From assembly GCF_003751845.1 (NCBI RefSeq), contig NZ_RJKQ01000004.1, forward strand, positions 124,001 to 188,000: DNA of 64,000 nucleotides, read 5' to 3'. A model generated the notes under the pieces. The model searched no databases. It saw only the letters and a list, made by a program, of their open reading frames with translations, and was not told the origin of the DNA. Each line of letters begins with the position of its first letter. The first letter of the stretch is position 1. The position numbers were made by a program, and so were the translations under genes. The DNA comes from Enterobacter sp. BIGb0383. Lineage in GTDB: Bacteria; Pseudomonadota; Gammaproteobacteria; Enterobacterales; Enterobacteriaceae. Below, in pieces: positions 31,726 through 43,928 of the stretch.

Positions 31726-32742
31726 TTACAGCAGCTTCGCGCCCTGGGTATTAACATACAGCGCGTAGATCGAGGTGCTGGAGGCCATAAACAGGCGGTT
31801 GCTGGCCCGTCCGCCGAAGCAGAGGTTAGCGCAGCGCTCTGGCAGATGGATCATGCCGATAGCCTTCCCTGCGGTGTTAAAGACCCGCACGCCGTCGAGC
31901 TCTTCCGTTCCCATTCCCCAGCCGCACCACAGATTGCCGTCGATATCGCAGGCAATACCGTCCGCCGTACCGTTGCCGCAGTCGATATGCACCCGCCGAT
32001 TTTTCAGCTGGTTATCCACCACGTCCCACGCCAGAATCAGGCGATTGGGCGTAGCCCGGCTCTCCACGACATAGAGGATTTTTTCATCCGGGGAAAAACA
32101 GATCCCGTTCGGGCCTTTCACATCGCCGACAGCGACGCTGAGCTTGCGGGTTTCCGGGTCCAGACGATAGACGTTCTGCGGCAGTTCAGGTTTAGCCTGA
32201 TGTCCTTCATAAAACCCGGCGATGCCAAACGGCGGATCGGTAAACCAGATGGAGCCGTCCGACTTCACCACGATATCGTTGGGGGAGTTAAACGGTTTGC
32301 CCTCAAATCCGTCCGCCAGCACGGTAATGGTGCCGTCGTATTCGGTTCGGGTAATGCGCCGGGTGTCGTGCTCGCAGCTGATGAGTCGCCCCTGGCGATC
32401 GCGGGCGTGGCCGTTAGCGAAGTTCGACGGCTGGCGGAATACGCTGGTTTCACCGGTTATCTCATCCCAGCGCATAATGGCGTTGTTGGGGATATCGCTC
32501 CAGAGCAACATCCGGCTATCGCCAAACCAGACCGGACCTTCCGCCCAGCGGCAGCCGGTGGCGATTTGCTCTACTTTTGCGCTGGAGAGCATATAGCCGC
32601 GAAAGCTGTCATCCAGGGCAGCGATACGCGGGTCGGGGTAGCGGGGCGAGGGTTCCCATGAGGCGAAGCTTTTTGGGCTGAGGAGCAGGGAGGCGGTTGC
32701 AATGCCGCCCAGTTTTAACAGTTCACGCCGGGATGTGGCCAT
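31726..32742 (-). CDS. Tat-exported SMP-30/gluconolactonase-like protein
   Basis: 338-aa protein of the SMP-30/gluconolactonase/LRE beta-propeller family. The N-terminus carries twin arginines in SRRELLKLGG, then a hydrophobic stretch ending SFA, a Tat signal, so it is probably folded before export to the periplasm. Propeller features are GCRWAEGPVWFGDSRMLLWSD, FNSPNDIVVKSDGSIWFTDP and GPNGICFSPDEKILYVVES; the acidic/Asn residues in such positions bind Ca2+ in the family. ATG at 32742 has AAGGAGAG upstream. Likely a lactone or ester hydrolase, substrate unknown. Absent from E. coli K-12 between pyrE and slmA. Confidence 0.82.
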   Translation of the reverse strand: MATSRRELLKLGGIATASLLLSPKSFASWEPSPRYPDPRIAALDDSFRGYMLSSAKVEQIATGCRWAEGPVWFGDSRMLLWSDIPNNAIMRWDEITGETSVFRQPSNFANGHARDRQGRLISCEHDTRRITRTEYDGTITVLADGFEGKPFNSPNDIVVKSDGSIWFTDPPFGIAGFYEGHQAKPELPQNVYRLDPETRKLSVAVGDVKGPNGICFSPDEKILYVVESRATPNRLILAWDVVDNQLKNRRVHIDCGNGTADGIACDIDGNLWCGWGMGTEELDGVRVFNTAGKAIGMIHLPERCANLCFGGRASNRLFMASSTSIYALYVNTQGAKLL

Positions 32743-32932
32743 CCGGTCTCTCCTTATCTGTAGGGTATCTGGCTTATTATTTTGTTTAGGTACAGCGATC
32801 CTTCCAGAGGGAGGGTAGAGAATGTGCCGGGGCAGAACATCTGGCAATTAAACGAATGTTCCTGGGCTTTTTTACAAAGCGTAAGATGAACGACGGGAAT
32901 AAAAGAATGCAGCCGTCGTGGCTGCACCTGTA

Positions 32933-33529
32933 TTACTGGAGCTGTGCAGAAAGCAGCGGCCAGCGTGCATCGAAATCATCGGTCGGGCGATATTTAAATT
33001 CGCTGCGCACGAAGCGAGAGAGCATCCCTTCACAGTAGGCCATTAGCTGGCTGGCGAGCAGAGATTCATCGGTAATATAGCCTTCGCCTTCACGCATTTT
33101 GCGCTCGCGCAGAACCTGGCGCAGCTGGGCTTCGATACGTTCGAACAGCTGGTTAATCCGCCCCTGCAGGCGATCCTGTTCAAACATCAGCGCGTGGCCG
33201 GTCAGGATGCGGGTCAGGCCAGGGTTGCGTTCACCAAAGCCCAGAACCAGCAGGACAATCAGGCGTAAACGCCCGTTGGTGTCCTTCTCGTCTTTGAGGA
33301 TCAGGTTAATGCGGGTGGTCAGGCTGTCTTCGATAAACTCAATCAGGCTATCGAACATCCGCGTTTTGCTGGGGAAATGGCGATACAGCGCCGCTTCCGA
33401 CACGCCGACAGAGGCCGCCAGTTTCGCGGTCGTGATGCGCTGGCTACCGTCACTGGATTCCAGCATCAGCGCCAGAGACTGAAGTATTTCTTCGCGACGA
33501 TTCCTTTTCGCAGTTTGTTTTTCTGCCAT
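32933..33529 (-). CDS. slmA: Nucleoid occlusion factor SlmA
   Basis: TetR-family DNA-binding protein of 198 aa that binds chromosomal sites and, when bound, blocks FtsZ assembly over the nucleoid. The helix-turn-helix is at [21 protein letters not shown] (about residues 31-50). The start [15 protein letters not shown] matches E. coli; 20 extra upstream codons are unconserved. Sits between the lactonase-like gene and dut. Confidence 0.97.
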   Translation of the reverse strand: MAEKQTAKRNRREEILQSLALMLESSDGSQRITTAKLAASVGVSEAALYRHFPSKTRMFDSLIEFIEDSLTTRINLILKDEKDTNGRLRLIVLLVLGFGERNPGLTRILTGHALMFEQDRLQGRINQLFERIEAQLRQVLRERKMREGEGYITDESLLASQLMAYCEGMLSRFVRSEFKYRPTDDFDARWPLLSAQLQ

Positions 33530-33688
33530 GTTACAAAATACCCCAGAAAATAAGCACTTGTCAGGCGAGCACCCACACAGCGACCGCAAACCGGGCCTGC
33601 GATGATGTTATGGCATTATTACGCCGTGGGATGCGTTTAAACAGACACACCCGCACTCAGAATAAAGGCGGGTGTGGTTAAGGGCGAC

Positions 33689-34147
33689 TTACTGGCGCCC
33701 TGAGTGGCCGAAGCCACCCTCGCCACGATCCGTGGCGTCAAAATCGGTGACCAGGTTAAATTCAGCCTGTACGACCGGCACGAATACCATCTGCGCGACG
33801 CGTTCGCCCGGCTGAATGGTAAAGCTATCCTGCCCACGGTTCCAGACGGAAACCATCAGTTGACCCTGGTAGTCAGAGTCGATCAGGCCCACCAGATTGC
33901 CCAGTACAATACCATGCTTATGACCCAGGCCGGAGCGCGGCAGGATCACCGCCGCCAGAGACGGGTCGGCGATATGAATGGCCAGGCCGGTTGGCAGCAG
34001 AGTGGTGGCACCCGGCGCCAGCTCTACGGCGTCATCGAGACAGGCACGCAGGTCAAGTCCGGCAGAGCCGGAGGTGGCATAGGTTGGCAGCGGGAACTGC
34101 TGGCCAATACGCGGGTCCAGAATCTTAACGTCGATTTTTTTCATCAT
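33689..34147 (-). CDS. dut: dUTP pyrophosphatase
   Basis: Trimeric dUTPase of about 152 aa turning dUTP into dUMP, which limits uracil in DNA and feeds thymidylate synthesis. All five motifs are visible: [47 protein letters not shown] and the C-terminal [12 protein letters not shown]. Either of two adjacent ATGs (34147, 34144) could start it. It overlaps the coaBC 3' end by 23 nt, as in E. coli. Confidence 0.96.
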   Translation of the reverse strand: MMKKIDVKILDPRIGQQFPLPTYATSGSAGLDLRACLDDAVELAPGATTLLPTGLAIHIADPSLAAVILPRSGLGHKHGIVLGNLVGLIDSDYQGQLMVSVWNRGQDSFTIQPGERVAQMVFVPVVQAEFNLVTDFDATDRGEGGFGHSGRQ

Positions 34148-35336
34148 AGCGGGTAACGATCTCGTCCAGTAATAGTTCGCCCAGGCGCTCTTTGCGCTCC
34201 AGCGGCAGAGGCTTGTCGCCGTCATGCCAGAAAAGGTGCAGGGCATTGCTGTCGCTGTTAAACCCCTGACCGGCAAGCGATACATCGTTTGCACAGATCA
34301 GATCGAGGTTTTTGCGGGCGCGTTTTTGCCGGGCATATTCTTCCACATTATTTGTTTCTGCGGCAAATCCTACCACATAGGGTCGGTTGGCCTGGAGGGC
34401 ACCGACGCCGGCGACAATGTCCGGATTTTTAACCATTTTTATGATTAATTCATCGCCCTGTTTTTTAATTTTTTGATCGGCAATTTCCATCGCCCGATAG
34501 TCGGCAACCGCCGCACAGCCGATAAAAATATGCTGCGACTGGGCACCGGCCTGCACGGCCGCTTCCATTTCCAGGGCGGTAACGACGTCCACGCGCTGAA
34601 CAAATGGCGGCGTCGGCAACGACACCGGACCGCTGACCAGCGTGACGTTAGCGCCGCGCCGTGCCGCTGCTGCCGCAATGGCGAAGCCCATCTTACCGGA
34701 GCTGAGATTGGTGATATAGCGCACCGGATCCAGCGGCTCACGGGTCGGGCCTGCGGTAATCATGATATTCAGATGTTGCAGGTCTTTGACAGGCGAGAAA
34801 TGCCCTGCGGCCATCTCAACGATGGTCATCGGGTCGAGCATGCGTCCCGGCCCCACGTCGCCGCAGGCCTGGCTGCCGCTATCCGGGCCCCACACCAGCA
34901 GGCCGCGAGAGGCGATGACGCCAAGATTATGCTGGGTCGCCGTGGCCCGGTACATCTGCTGATTCATGGCCGGAACCACCGCCACAGGCGACGGCGTTGC
35001 CAGGCAAATGGTTGTCACCAGATCGTTAGCCATACCGGCTGCAATACGGGCGATTAAGTCTGCCGTTGCCGGGGCAAGAATGACCAGATCGGCCCATTTG
35101 CCCAGTTCGATATGGCCCATTGCCGCTTCCGCAGCCGGATCGAGCAGACTATCGGAAACCGGATAGCCTGAAACGGCCTGCAGGCTCAGCGGCGTGATAA
35201 AGGCTTTTGCGGCATCGGTCATTACTACCCGGACATCCGCGCCGCGATCGCGCAGACGACGTACCAGCTCAGGCGTTTTGTAGGCGGCAATGCCGCCGCT
35301 CACGCCGAGAACAATCTTTTTACCGGCCAGGCTCAT
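34125..35336 (-). CDS. coaBC: Bifunctional phosphopantothenoylcysteine synthetase/decarboxylase
   Basis: 403-aa coenzyme A synthesis enzyme. The N-terminal CoaC flavoprotein half ([20 protein letters not shown], with PAMNQQMY) decarboxylates; the CoaB half ([25 protein letters not shown]) joins cysteine to phosphopantothenate with CTP. ATG at 35336 is the conserved start; 32 upstream in-frame codons are not conserved. Divergent from radC. Confidence 0.96.
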   Translation of the reverse strand: MSLAGKKIVLGVSGGIAAYKTPELVRRLRDRGADVRVVMTDAAKAFITPLSLQAVSGYPVSDSLLDPAAEAAMGHIELGKWADLVILAPATADLIARIAAGMANDLVTTICLATPSPVAVVPAMNQQMYRATATQHNLGVIASRGLLVWGPDSGSQACGDVGPGRMLDPMTIVEMAAGHFSPVKDLQHLNIMITAGPTREPLDPVRYITNLSSGKMGFAIAAAAARRGANVTLVSGPVSLPTPPFVQRVDVVTALEMEAAVQAGAQSQHIFIGCAAVADYRAMEIADQKIKKQGDELIIKMVKNPDIVAGVGALQANRPYVVGFAAETNNVEEYARQKRARKNLDLICANDVSLAGQGFNSDSNALHLFWHDGDKPLPLERKERLGELLLDEIVTRYDEKNRR

Positions 35337-35512
35337 CATGCTTCTTTCCTGTTTGGGTTCACCACAAGACGAGGATTTTATCACAATACCAGGTTCGTCG
35401 TGCGCACGGTCCGCATTCACTTTGCGAGCCACCGCGTAACTGCGTTATTCGTCCATCGTCCGGCGAAATCCGCTGTGGCAACATAGGCCAGGTGACGAAG
35501 GAGAACGAGTCT

Positions 35513-36178
35513 ATGGAACTGACGGATCGGCTATTACCGCGTGAAAAGATGCTGCGTTTTGGAATTGATGCGTTGAGCGACGTAGAGCTACTGGCGCTGT
35601 TTTTACGCACCGGCAGCCAGGGGAAAAATGTAATGACGCTGGCCCGCGACCTACTGCAGCATTTCGGCTCGCTGTATGATTTACTCTCGGCGGACCTGGC
35701 GGAGTTCCATGCCATACGCGGTATCGGGGTCGCCAAGTATGCGCAGCTGCGCGGCGTTGCCGAACTGGCACGACGCTATTACAGCGTTCGTGTGCTGGCG
35801 GAGCAGACCCTGATGAGCCCGGAACTGACGCGGGAATTTTTACAAAGCCAGCTCACCGGCGAAGAGCGCGAGATCTTTATGGTGATCTTTCTCGACACCC
35901 AGAATCGGGTGCTGAAGCACTGCCGGATGTTTTCCGGCACCCTGAGCCACGTCGAGGTCCATCCGCGCGAGATCGTCCGCGAAGCGATTAAAGTTAACGC
36001 AGCGGGGGTGATCCTTGCGCACAATCATCCTTCTGGTCGCGCTGAACCGAGTCGTTCTGATAAACTTATCACCGAAAGAGTGGTAAAGTGCTGTCGCTTC
36101 ATGGATATTCGGGTGCTCGACCATCTGGTGATCGGTCGCGGAGAGTACGTTTCTTTTGCTGAACGTGGTTGGATTTAG
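35513..36178 (+). CDS. radC: RadC/YicR JAB-domain protein
   Basis: 221-aa protein with an N-terminal helix-hairpin-helix segment ([21 protein letters not shown]) and a C-terminal JAB/MPN metal-binding domain, motif [14 protein letters not shown] with the upstream catalytic-type Glu in VEVHPREI. The old DNA repair claim for RadC is not supported in E. coli; function remains open. ATG at 35513 follows AAGGAG; the long upstream extension overlaps coaBC antisense and is unconserved. Confidence 0.93.
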   Translation: MELTDRLLPREKMLRFGIDALSDVELLALFLRTGSQGKNVMTLARDLLQHFGSLYDLLSADLAEFHAIRGIGVAKYAQLRGVAELARRYYSVRVLAEQTLMSPELTREFLQSQLTGEEREIFMVIFLDTQNRVLKHCRMFSGTLSHVEVHPREIVREAIKVNAAGVILAHNHPSGRAEPSRSDKLITERVVKCCRFMDIRVLDHLVIGRGEYVSFAERGWI

Positions 36179-36220
36179 ACCATTCTGCACGATCCATTGG
36201 GATCTTTGTCTGTTCGGGAC

Positions 36221-36249
36221 TTGAGCACACCGCTGATGCAGCGTATACT
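36221..36249 (+). promoter_or_regulatory. rpmB-rpmG promoter
   Basis: TTGAGC (36221-36226) and TATACT (36244-36249) at 17-bp spacing form a strong sigma-70 promoter between radC and rpmB, leaving a leader of about 140 nt. Confidence 0.75.
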
Positions 36250-36373
36250 ACGCCACCTTTGAGAATCTCGGGTTTGGCATTATGGGCCTGGCACTGTGGG
36301 TTCGCATTGAACCGCCAGAGACCAGGCTTGCAGCCTGACGAGGCGCCATAACCCTATACGAAGCTCGAGCTAA

Positions 36374-36631
<258 letters not shown>

Positions 36632-36648
36632 GTACTTAGAGGAAATAA

Positions 36649-36819
<171 letters not shown>

Positions 36820-36836
36820 TTTTAGTGGATTGTATG

Positions 36837-36860
36837 AAAACCCCGCTTCGGCGGGGTTTT
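36837..36860 (+). terminator. Terminator of rpmB-rpmG
   Basis: AAAACCCCGC (36837-36846), loop TTCG, GCGGGGTTTT (36851-36860) then T: strong intrinsic terminator with a stable tetraloop, 17 nt past rpmG. Confidence 0.92.
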
Positions 36861-36888
36861 TGTGTTTTAAGGGCCGGGAGAAGACAGC

Positions 36889-37698
36889 ATGCCGGAATTA
36901 CCAGAGGTAGAAACCAGCCGCCGCGGCATTGAGCCCCATCTGGTCGGGGCGACCATTTTGCACGCGGTGGTACGCAACGGACGGCTGCGCTGGCCGGTGT
37001 CGGAAGAGATCCATCGTCTGAGCGACGTTCCGGTGCTGAGCGTGCAGCGGCGCGCAAAGTACCTGCTGCTGGAGTTGCCCGACGGCTGGATCATCATCCA
37101 TCTGGGGATGTCCGGTAGCCTGCGCGTGCTCACTGAAGAGTTGCCCCCGGCAAAACATGACCACGTCGATCTGGTGATGAGCAACGGCAAAGTGCTGCGT
37201 TATACCGATCCGCGTCGTTTCGGCGCATGGCTGTGGACGCCGGTGCTGGAAGGGCACAATGTACTGGCACATCTGGGCCCGGAGCCGCTGAGTGACGACT
37301 TTAACGCTGACTACCTGCAGCAGAAGTGCGCGAAGAAGAAAACCGCCATCAAACCCTGGCTGATGGATAACAAGCTGGTGGTGGGCGTCGGCAATATCTA
37401 TGCCAGCGAATCCTTGTTTGCCGCCGGGATCCATCCCGATCGGCTGGCTTCTTCTCTTTCTCAGCGTGAATGTGAACTGCTGGTTCAGGTGATCAAGGCC
37501 GTACTGCTGCGATCGATCGAACAGGGCGGCACGACCCTGAAAGATTTTCTGCAAAGTGACGGAAAGCCGGGATATTTTGCGCAGGAATTGCAGGTCTACG
37601 GCCGTAAAGGCGAACCCTGCCGCGTATGTGGGACGCCGATTGTGGCGACAAAGCATGCTCAGCGTGCGACCTTTTACTGCCGCCGCTGTCAGAAGTAG
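36889..37698 (+). CDS. mutM: Formamidopyrimidine-DNA glycosylase MutM
   Basis: 269-aa bifunctional glycosylase/AP lyase removing 8-oxoguanine and Fapy lesions. The catalytic N-terminus is [12 protein letters not shown] (Pro2 forms the Schiff base after Met removal, Glu3 assists). The central [12 protein letters not shown] helix-2-turn-helix and C-terminal zinc finger (CRVCGTP ... FYCRRCQK) are intact. Converges on coaD with a 3-nt gap. Confidence 0.97.
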   Translation: MPELPEVETSRRGIEPHLVGATILHAVVRNGRLRWPVSEEIHRLSDVPVLSVQRRAKYLLLELPDGWIIIHLGMSGSLRVLTEELPPAKHDHVDLVMSNGKVLRYTDPRRFGAWLWTPVLEGHNVLAHLGPEPLSDDFNADYLQQKCAKKKTAIKPWLMDNKLVVGVGNIYASESLFAAGIHPDRLASSLSQRECELLVQVIKAVLLRSIEQGGTTLKDFLQSDGKPGYFAQELQVYGRKGEPCRVCGTPIVATKHAQRATFYCRRCQK

Positions 37699-37701
37699 CG
37701 T

Positions 37702-39464
<1,763 letters not shown>

Positions 39465-39741
39465 AGTAAATAGCTGACCTGTGGATGTGCTGGGATTCTA
39501 TGTATTTAGTAGTGGCTTTACCATCATTTTTATCCAGGTTGTACTAAAACGCCTGAATTGACAAGGTATTGTTCAGGTAAACCATTATCCGCTTCCTCAA
39601 AAAATCACAGTCTACAGACTTAATGCATTGTGCGGTATTCGTTGGCCATCAAAATAAAATGGCTTTATCCTTATGTTTTTTAATGATTATTTTTGTTTTT
39701 GTGCAAAAAACAATCATTTCGGATCGAGTGTTAATTAATGA

Positions 39742-39825
39742 TATACTACTGCGAAATTTCAGATAGCTGGCAGCCTTAAACACCTGGAAACTCAGGGGAT
39801 GCCCTGGGAAGCATGGTCAGAGACG
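39742..39825 (+). promoter_or_regulatory. waaG operon promoter and JUMPstart-like leader without ops
   Basis: TATACT (39742-39747) is a probable -10, with TTCGGA as a weak -35 at 18-bp spacing. The leader from 39771 (CAGCCTTAAACACCTGGAAA, then CTCAGGGGATGCCCTGGG) resembles part of a JUMPstart element, and CAGGG (39793-39797)/CCCTG (39802-39806) could form a small hairpin. The RfaH ops core GGCGGTAGCGT is not present. The remaining 39465-39740 is AT-rich and shows no gene. Confidence 0.4.
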
Positions 39826-39883
39826 ACGACGCTTTTGTGGACCAGGCCGGGTATGTCTGGCGACGCGACGCGGGTATTATCGC

Positions 39884-40999
39884 ATGGTCATTGCTCTTTG
39901 TTTGTACAAGTATTTTCCCTATGGCGGGTTACAGCGTGATTTCTTGCGGATTGCCCATACGCTAGCGGCACGGGGCCATGATGTTAAGGTTCTTACCCAG
40001 CAATGGCAGGGTGAGCGTCCTGAGGGCCTTGAAATCATCCTTTTCCCGGTAACATCCAGAACTAATCATGGGAAAAATGAACAGTACTACCAATCAGTTA
40101 AACAGTATTTAAGCCAGCACGCTGTCGATCGTGTCGTGGGGTTTAATAAAATGCCCGGGCTTGATGTCTACTATGCTGCCGATGTGTGTTATGCGGAAAA
40201 AGTCGCCCGTGAGAAAGGTTTTTTTTACAGGCTAACGCGCCGTTACAGGCATTACGCCGCGTTCGAAAAAGCCACCTTTCAGCAAGGTGCTCACACGCAG
40301 TTATTGATGTTAACGAATAAGCAAATCGGTGATTTTAAAAATTATTACCGGACTGAGAGTCAACGCTTTCATATTTTACCGCCGGGGATATATCCGGACC
40401 GGAAATACAGCCAGCAGCCTGAAAACAGCCGACAGACTGTCAGGGCAAAACATGATATTGGGTCGGAACAGTTTTTGCTCCTACAGGTGGGATCGGATTT
40501 TAAACGTAAGGGTGTGCCAAGAACACTGTTGGCGGTCGCCTCTTTACCTGATGGAATACGCCTGCGTACGCAGCTGATGGTGGTAGGCCAGGATAAAGAC
40601 GATCGCTACCGTGCTCAGGCGCGTCGGTTGGGTATTGAGAAGCAGGTCCAGTTCTTCTCAGGACGTGATGATATTGCTGAACTGATGTCTGCTGCTGATT
40701 TGCTGCTTCATCCTGCCGTTCAGGAAGCCGCGGGTATTGTATTGCTGGAGGCTGTTGTTGCAGGGCTACCGGTATTGACCACCGAAGTGTGCGGATATGC
40801 TGATTATATCAATGCCGCCCAATGCGGAGTGGTGATTCCTGAGCCTTTTGAGCAAATCAAGCTGGATAACGCACTTCGTGAAGCGCTGGAAAATGCTGCG
40901 CTGAGAGAGGGCTGGGCCAACAGTGCACGACATTTTGCCGATACAGAAGATCTCTACAGCCTGGCGGATAAAGCTGCAGATATCATTTTAGGTCATTGA
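39884..40999 (+). CDS. waaG: LPS core glucosyltransferase WaaG
   Basis: 371-aa GT4 transferase adding the first core hexose, normally glucose onto HepII. The start [19 protein letters not shown], the central [25 protein letters not shown], and the C-terminal [21 protein letters not shown] (donor-binding E-x-x-x-x-x-x-x-E motif) are typical. In E. coli waaQ precedes it; here waaG leads its operon. No good ribosome-binding site is visible before the ATG. Overlaps nothing; waaP starts 2 nt after its stop. Confidence 0.93.
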   Translation: MVIALCLYKYFPYGGLQRDFLRIAHTLAARGHDVKVLTQQWQGERPEGLEIILFPVTSRTNHGKNEQYYQSVKQYLSQHAVDRVVGFNKMPGLDVYYAADVCYAEKVAREKGFFYRLTRRYRHYAAFEKATFQQGAHTQLLMLTNKQIGDFKNYYRTESQRFHILPPGIYPDRKYSQQPENSRQTVRAKHDIGSEQFLLLQVGSDFKRKGVPRTLLAVASLPDGIRLRTQLMVVGQDKDDRYRAQARRLGIEKQVQFFSGRDDIAELMSAADLLLHPAVQEAAGIVLLEAVVAGLPVLTTEVCGYADYINAAQCGVVIPEPFEQIKLDNALREALENAALREGWANSARHFADTEDLYSLADKAADIILGH

Positions 41000-41001
41000 G
41001 A

Positions 41002-41799
41002 ATGATTGAGTTAAAAGAACCATTCGCCACACAGTGGCAAGGCAAAGATCCGTTTACGGAAGTTCGTAAGCTTGATGGTGAGGTATTCCGCGCCCTTGAA
41101 ACGCGGCGTACTCTGCGGTTTGAGATGATGGGCAAGGGATATTTCCTTAAATATCACCATGGTACGACCTTAAAGGAAGTGCTAAAAAACCTTATTTCTT
41201 TGCGTATGCCTGTTCTGGGTGCAGACCGGGAGTGGCTGGCGATTCATCGTCTGAAAGCGCTAAATGTTGATACGATGACCGGCGTTGCCTTTGGGCAGAA
41301 GGGCGTGAATCCCTTACGGCGGACATCATTTATTATCACGGAAGATCTTTCGCCAGCCGTCAGCCTGGAAGATTTTTGCGCCGGATGGCGTGTAGAACGC
41401 CCTGCGTTTACCGTTAAGCGCACCATTATTGCCCGTGTGGCGGAGATGGTAAGGAACATGCACCGTGGTGGAGTAAACCATCGGGATTGTTATATCTGTC
41501 ACTTTTTACTGCAGCTGCCGCTGCCAGCAAATATTGCGGATATCACGCTGTCAATGATCGACCTGCATCGCGCACAGATACGTCGCCAGGTACCTCGCCG
41601 TTGGCGTGATAAGGACCTGATTGGACTCTATTTTTCTTCGCTTGATATCGGGTTAACATCCCGGGATATTTATCGATTTTTACGCATTTATTTCTCAATG
41701 CCATTGCGTGAAATTTTCCGTCTGGAAGCTGCATTGTTTGAACGAGCTATTACAAAAGCGCAAAAAATAAAGCACAGAACAATAAGAAAAGCGTTATGA
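41002..41799 (+). CDS. waaP: LPS core heptose I kinase WaaP
   Basis: 265-aa kinase-fold protein that phosphorylates heptose I of the inner core, needed for outer-membrane stability. The kinase-like catalytic motif is [15 protein letters not shown] (HRD-type Asp); MIDLHRAQ is the DFG-equivalent region. ATG at 41002 gives the conserved start MIELKEPF; a TTG two codons upstream is unlikely. Second gene of the waaG operon. Confidence 0.93.
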   Translation: MIELKEPFATQWQGKDPFTEVRKLDGEVFRALETRRTLRFEMMGKGYFLKYHHGTTLKEVLKNLISLRMPVLGADREWLAIHRLKALNVDTMTGVAFGQKGVNPLRRTSFIITEDLSPAVSLEDFCAGWRVERPAFTVKRTIIARVAEMVRNMHRGGVNHRDCYICHFLLQLPLPANIADITLSMIDLHRAQIRRQVPRRWRDKDLIGLYFSSLDIGLTSRDIYRFLRIYFSMPLREIFRLEAALFERAITKAQKIKHRTIRKAL

Positions 41800-41824
41800 A
41801 TATAAAATTTGAGGTTGTTTAATT

Positions 41825-42844
41825 ATGAATATTGATTTTCAAGAAATAATAATTGAAAAACATGAGTTTAATAGCTCGGTGCAGCCGAGAAGTAAAAAAA
41901 TAAATGTAGCATATGGTGTCGATCGTAATTTCTTGTTTGGCACTGGAATTTCAATGACATCAGTTTTAGTGAATAATGCTGACATTGATGTTCATTTTTA
42001 TATAGCAACCGACTATATTGATAACGATTACCTGGAAAGTGTTGAACGACTAACCAAAATGTACAGTACGACGGTGACGATACTTGTTTTCGATAACGAG
42101 GCTTTTCGCAAACTCCCGAGTACGAAGTCGTGGACCTATGCCATGTACTATCGTTATTTTGCGTTCGAATATTTATGTACCACACTAAGTGCTGTACTGT
42201 ACCTTGATGCCGATGTTATCTGTAAAGGCTCACTACGTGAGCTTGCAGATATTAATTTCCACAGTGAGTATGCTGCCGTCATCAATGATATAGATGAAGT
42301 GCGTTTAAAATCAGGTTCCAGACTTGGTATTCCGGAACTGAATAATGGATATTTTAATTCAGGTGTTGTGTTTGCTAACCTGGATGTCTGGAAGGAAAAA
42401 AATCTTCTGACCCAAGCATTTTCTATCCTGCAGGAACGTCAAAAGGACCTGCTTTATTTCGATCAGGATGTTTTAAATATACTGTTTGTGGGGCATACAA
42501 TTTTGCTTCGCAGAGATTTCAATTGTATCTACGGTGTCGATCAAGAACTTAAGAATAAAAGTGATGATGTTTATCAGGATTATATTAATGATGACACCGT
42601 ATTAATTCATTATGTTGGCGTCACGAAACCATGGCACACATGGGCGAAATACCCTGTCGCAAAGTTCTTTATCGAGGCATATGAGAAATCAGCATGGGCA
42701 GAAAAATCTTTACTAAATGCAACATCGGCAAGGCTATATAAGCGTAAGTCGCGACATGAAAGAATACAACGCAAATACATTCGTTCAATTCTTAGCCACC
42801 TGATGTATATAAAGGCTAAACTGTCTAAAGCCAAAGTAAATTAA
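41825..42844 (+). CDS. LPS core GT8 hexosyltransferase (WaaI/WaaO-like)
   Basis: 339-aa glycosyltransferase family 8 enzyme. The catalytic DxD is in YLDADVICKGS; GVDRNFLFGTGISMTSVL near the N-terminus binds the UDP-sugar, and the C-terminal ARLYKRKSRHERIQRKYI region is the basic GT8C domain of core transferases. By position it should add the second core hexose (WaaI galactose or WaaO glucose), but donor specificity cannot be read. Clearly paralogous to the next gene. Confidence 0.85.
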   Translation: MNIDFQEIIIEKHEFNSSVQPRSKKINVAYGVDRNFLFGTGISMTSVLVNNADIDVHFYIATDYIDNDYLESVERLTKMYSTTVTILVFDNEAFRKLPSTKSWTYAMYYRYFAFEYLCTTLSAVLYLDADVICKGSLRELADINFHSEYAAVINDIDEVRLKSGSRLGIPELNNGYFNSGVVFANLDVWKEKNLLTQAFSILQERQKDLLYFDQDVLNILFVGHTILLRRDFNCIYGVDQELKNKSDDVYQDYINDDTVLIHYVGVTKPWHTWAKYPVAKFFIEAYEKSAWAEKSLLNATSARLYKRKSRHERIQRKYIRSILSHLMYIKAKLSKAKVN

Positions 42845-42890
42845 AACACTATCAACAACTTATTGATAATTAAACAAACGGGTATAACGA

Positions 42891-43901
42891 ATGATATTTG
42901 ATTGTCATCAGTCGATTAAAAAAATTCTTGAGTTCAACCATGCGCCGGTTGGTCAGGATTCTCAGCTTAATGTTGCCTGGGGAGTTGATAAAAACTTCAT
43001 GTTTGGTGCTGCAATCTCTATGACTTCAGTGCTGCAGCACAATAGTGATTTAAATATTCACTTTCATCTTTTAACTGACTATTTCGATGATGACTATCAG
43101 CAGAAAGTCATCACCCTGGCAAAACAGTTTTCCACCAATATATCTATTTATATTATCAATGCTGAAGGACTAAAGGTCTTACCTTGTGGTAATGCCTGGT
43201 CGCATGCAACCTATTTTAGGTTTATTGCATTTGAATACCTCAGTGAAAAAATTGATGAACTGCTTTATATTGATGCTGATGTCGTATGCAAAGGTTCACT
43301 CATTGAATTAACTAAGATTCAGTTTGACGACCGGGTTGCGGCCGTTATTCAGGATGTTGAGGAAAGCCGTTCATATGCGGCAGAGCGGCTTAATATTCCA
43401 GAATTTAATGATGAGTATTTCAATGCTGGCGTGATCTATGCCAATTTGAGAGAGTGGAAAAAACAAGAGTTCTTTAGCAAAGCGTTTTCTATTTTATTAG
43501 ATAAGAATAATAAATTTGCTTTTCTTGATCAGGATGTATTAAACATTATGTTCCGTGGTAAAACAATTTTCTTACCACGAATTTATGATGCGATATATGG
43601 AATCAAACAGGAATTGAAAAGCAAAAACCTGTCAAGCTATAAAGAATATATTACGGAAGATACCATTCTTATCCATTATATTGGTGTGACAAAACCATGG
43701 AATTCCTGGGCAAACTATCCATCGGCGCAATATTTTGTAGATGCATGGAAGGCTTCGCCCTGGGCCGATGTTCCGCTATTGCCCGCGAGAACGCCAAAGC
43801 AGTATAAAAAGAAATCACGGCATGAAAGATTGCAGGGTAAGTACATATCTTCAATTTTAAGTTACATTGGCTATCTGAAAGAAAAAGTCAAAGGTAAATA
43901 A
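42891..43901 (+). CDS. LPS core GT8 hexosyltransferase (WaaJ/WaaR-like)
   Basis: 336-aa GT8 enzyme, last in the waaG operon. DxD motif in YIDADVVCKGS; donor-site start WGVDKNFMFGAAISMTSVL; C-terminal KKSRHERLQGKYISS. Probably adds the third core hexose. It shares the order of motifs and many residues with the preceding gene, so they arose by tandem duplication. Start ATG at 42891 follows a poor ribosome site (GGGTATAACGA). Confidence 0.85.
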   Translation: MIFDCHQSIKKILEFNHAPVGQDSQLNVAWGVDKNFMFGAAISMTSVLQHNSDLNIHFHLLTDYFDDDYQQKVITLAKQFSTNISIYIINAEGLKVLPCGNAWSHATYFRFIAFEYLSEKIDELLYIDADVVCKGSLIELTKIQFDDRVAAVIQDVEESRSYAAERLNIPEFNDEYFNAGVIYANLREWKKQEFFSKAFSILLDKNNKFAFLDQDVLNIMFRGKTIFLPRIYDAIYGIKQELKSKNLSSYKEYITEDTILIHYIGVTKPWNSWANYPSAQYFVDAWKASPWADVPLLPARTPKQYKKKSRHERLQGKYISSILSYIGYLKEKVKGK

Positions 43902-43928
43902 AAAAACTCCCGGAAGGGAGTTTTTTTT
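43901..43928. terminator. Bidirectional terminator at the centre of the waa locus
   Basis: A6 then CTCCC (43907-43911), loop GGAA, GGGAG (43916-43920) and T8. It serves both the + strand waaG operon and the - strand hldD operon, which converge here. Confidence 0.92.
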
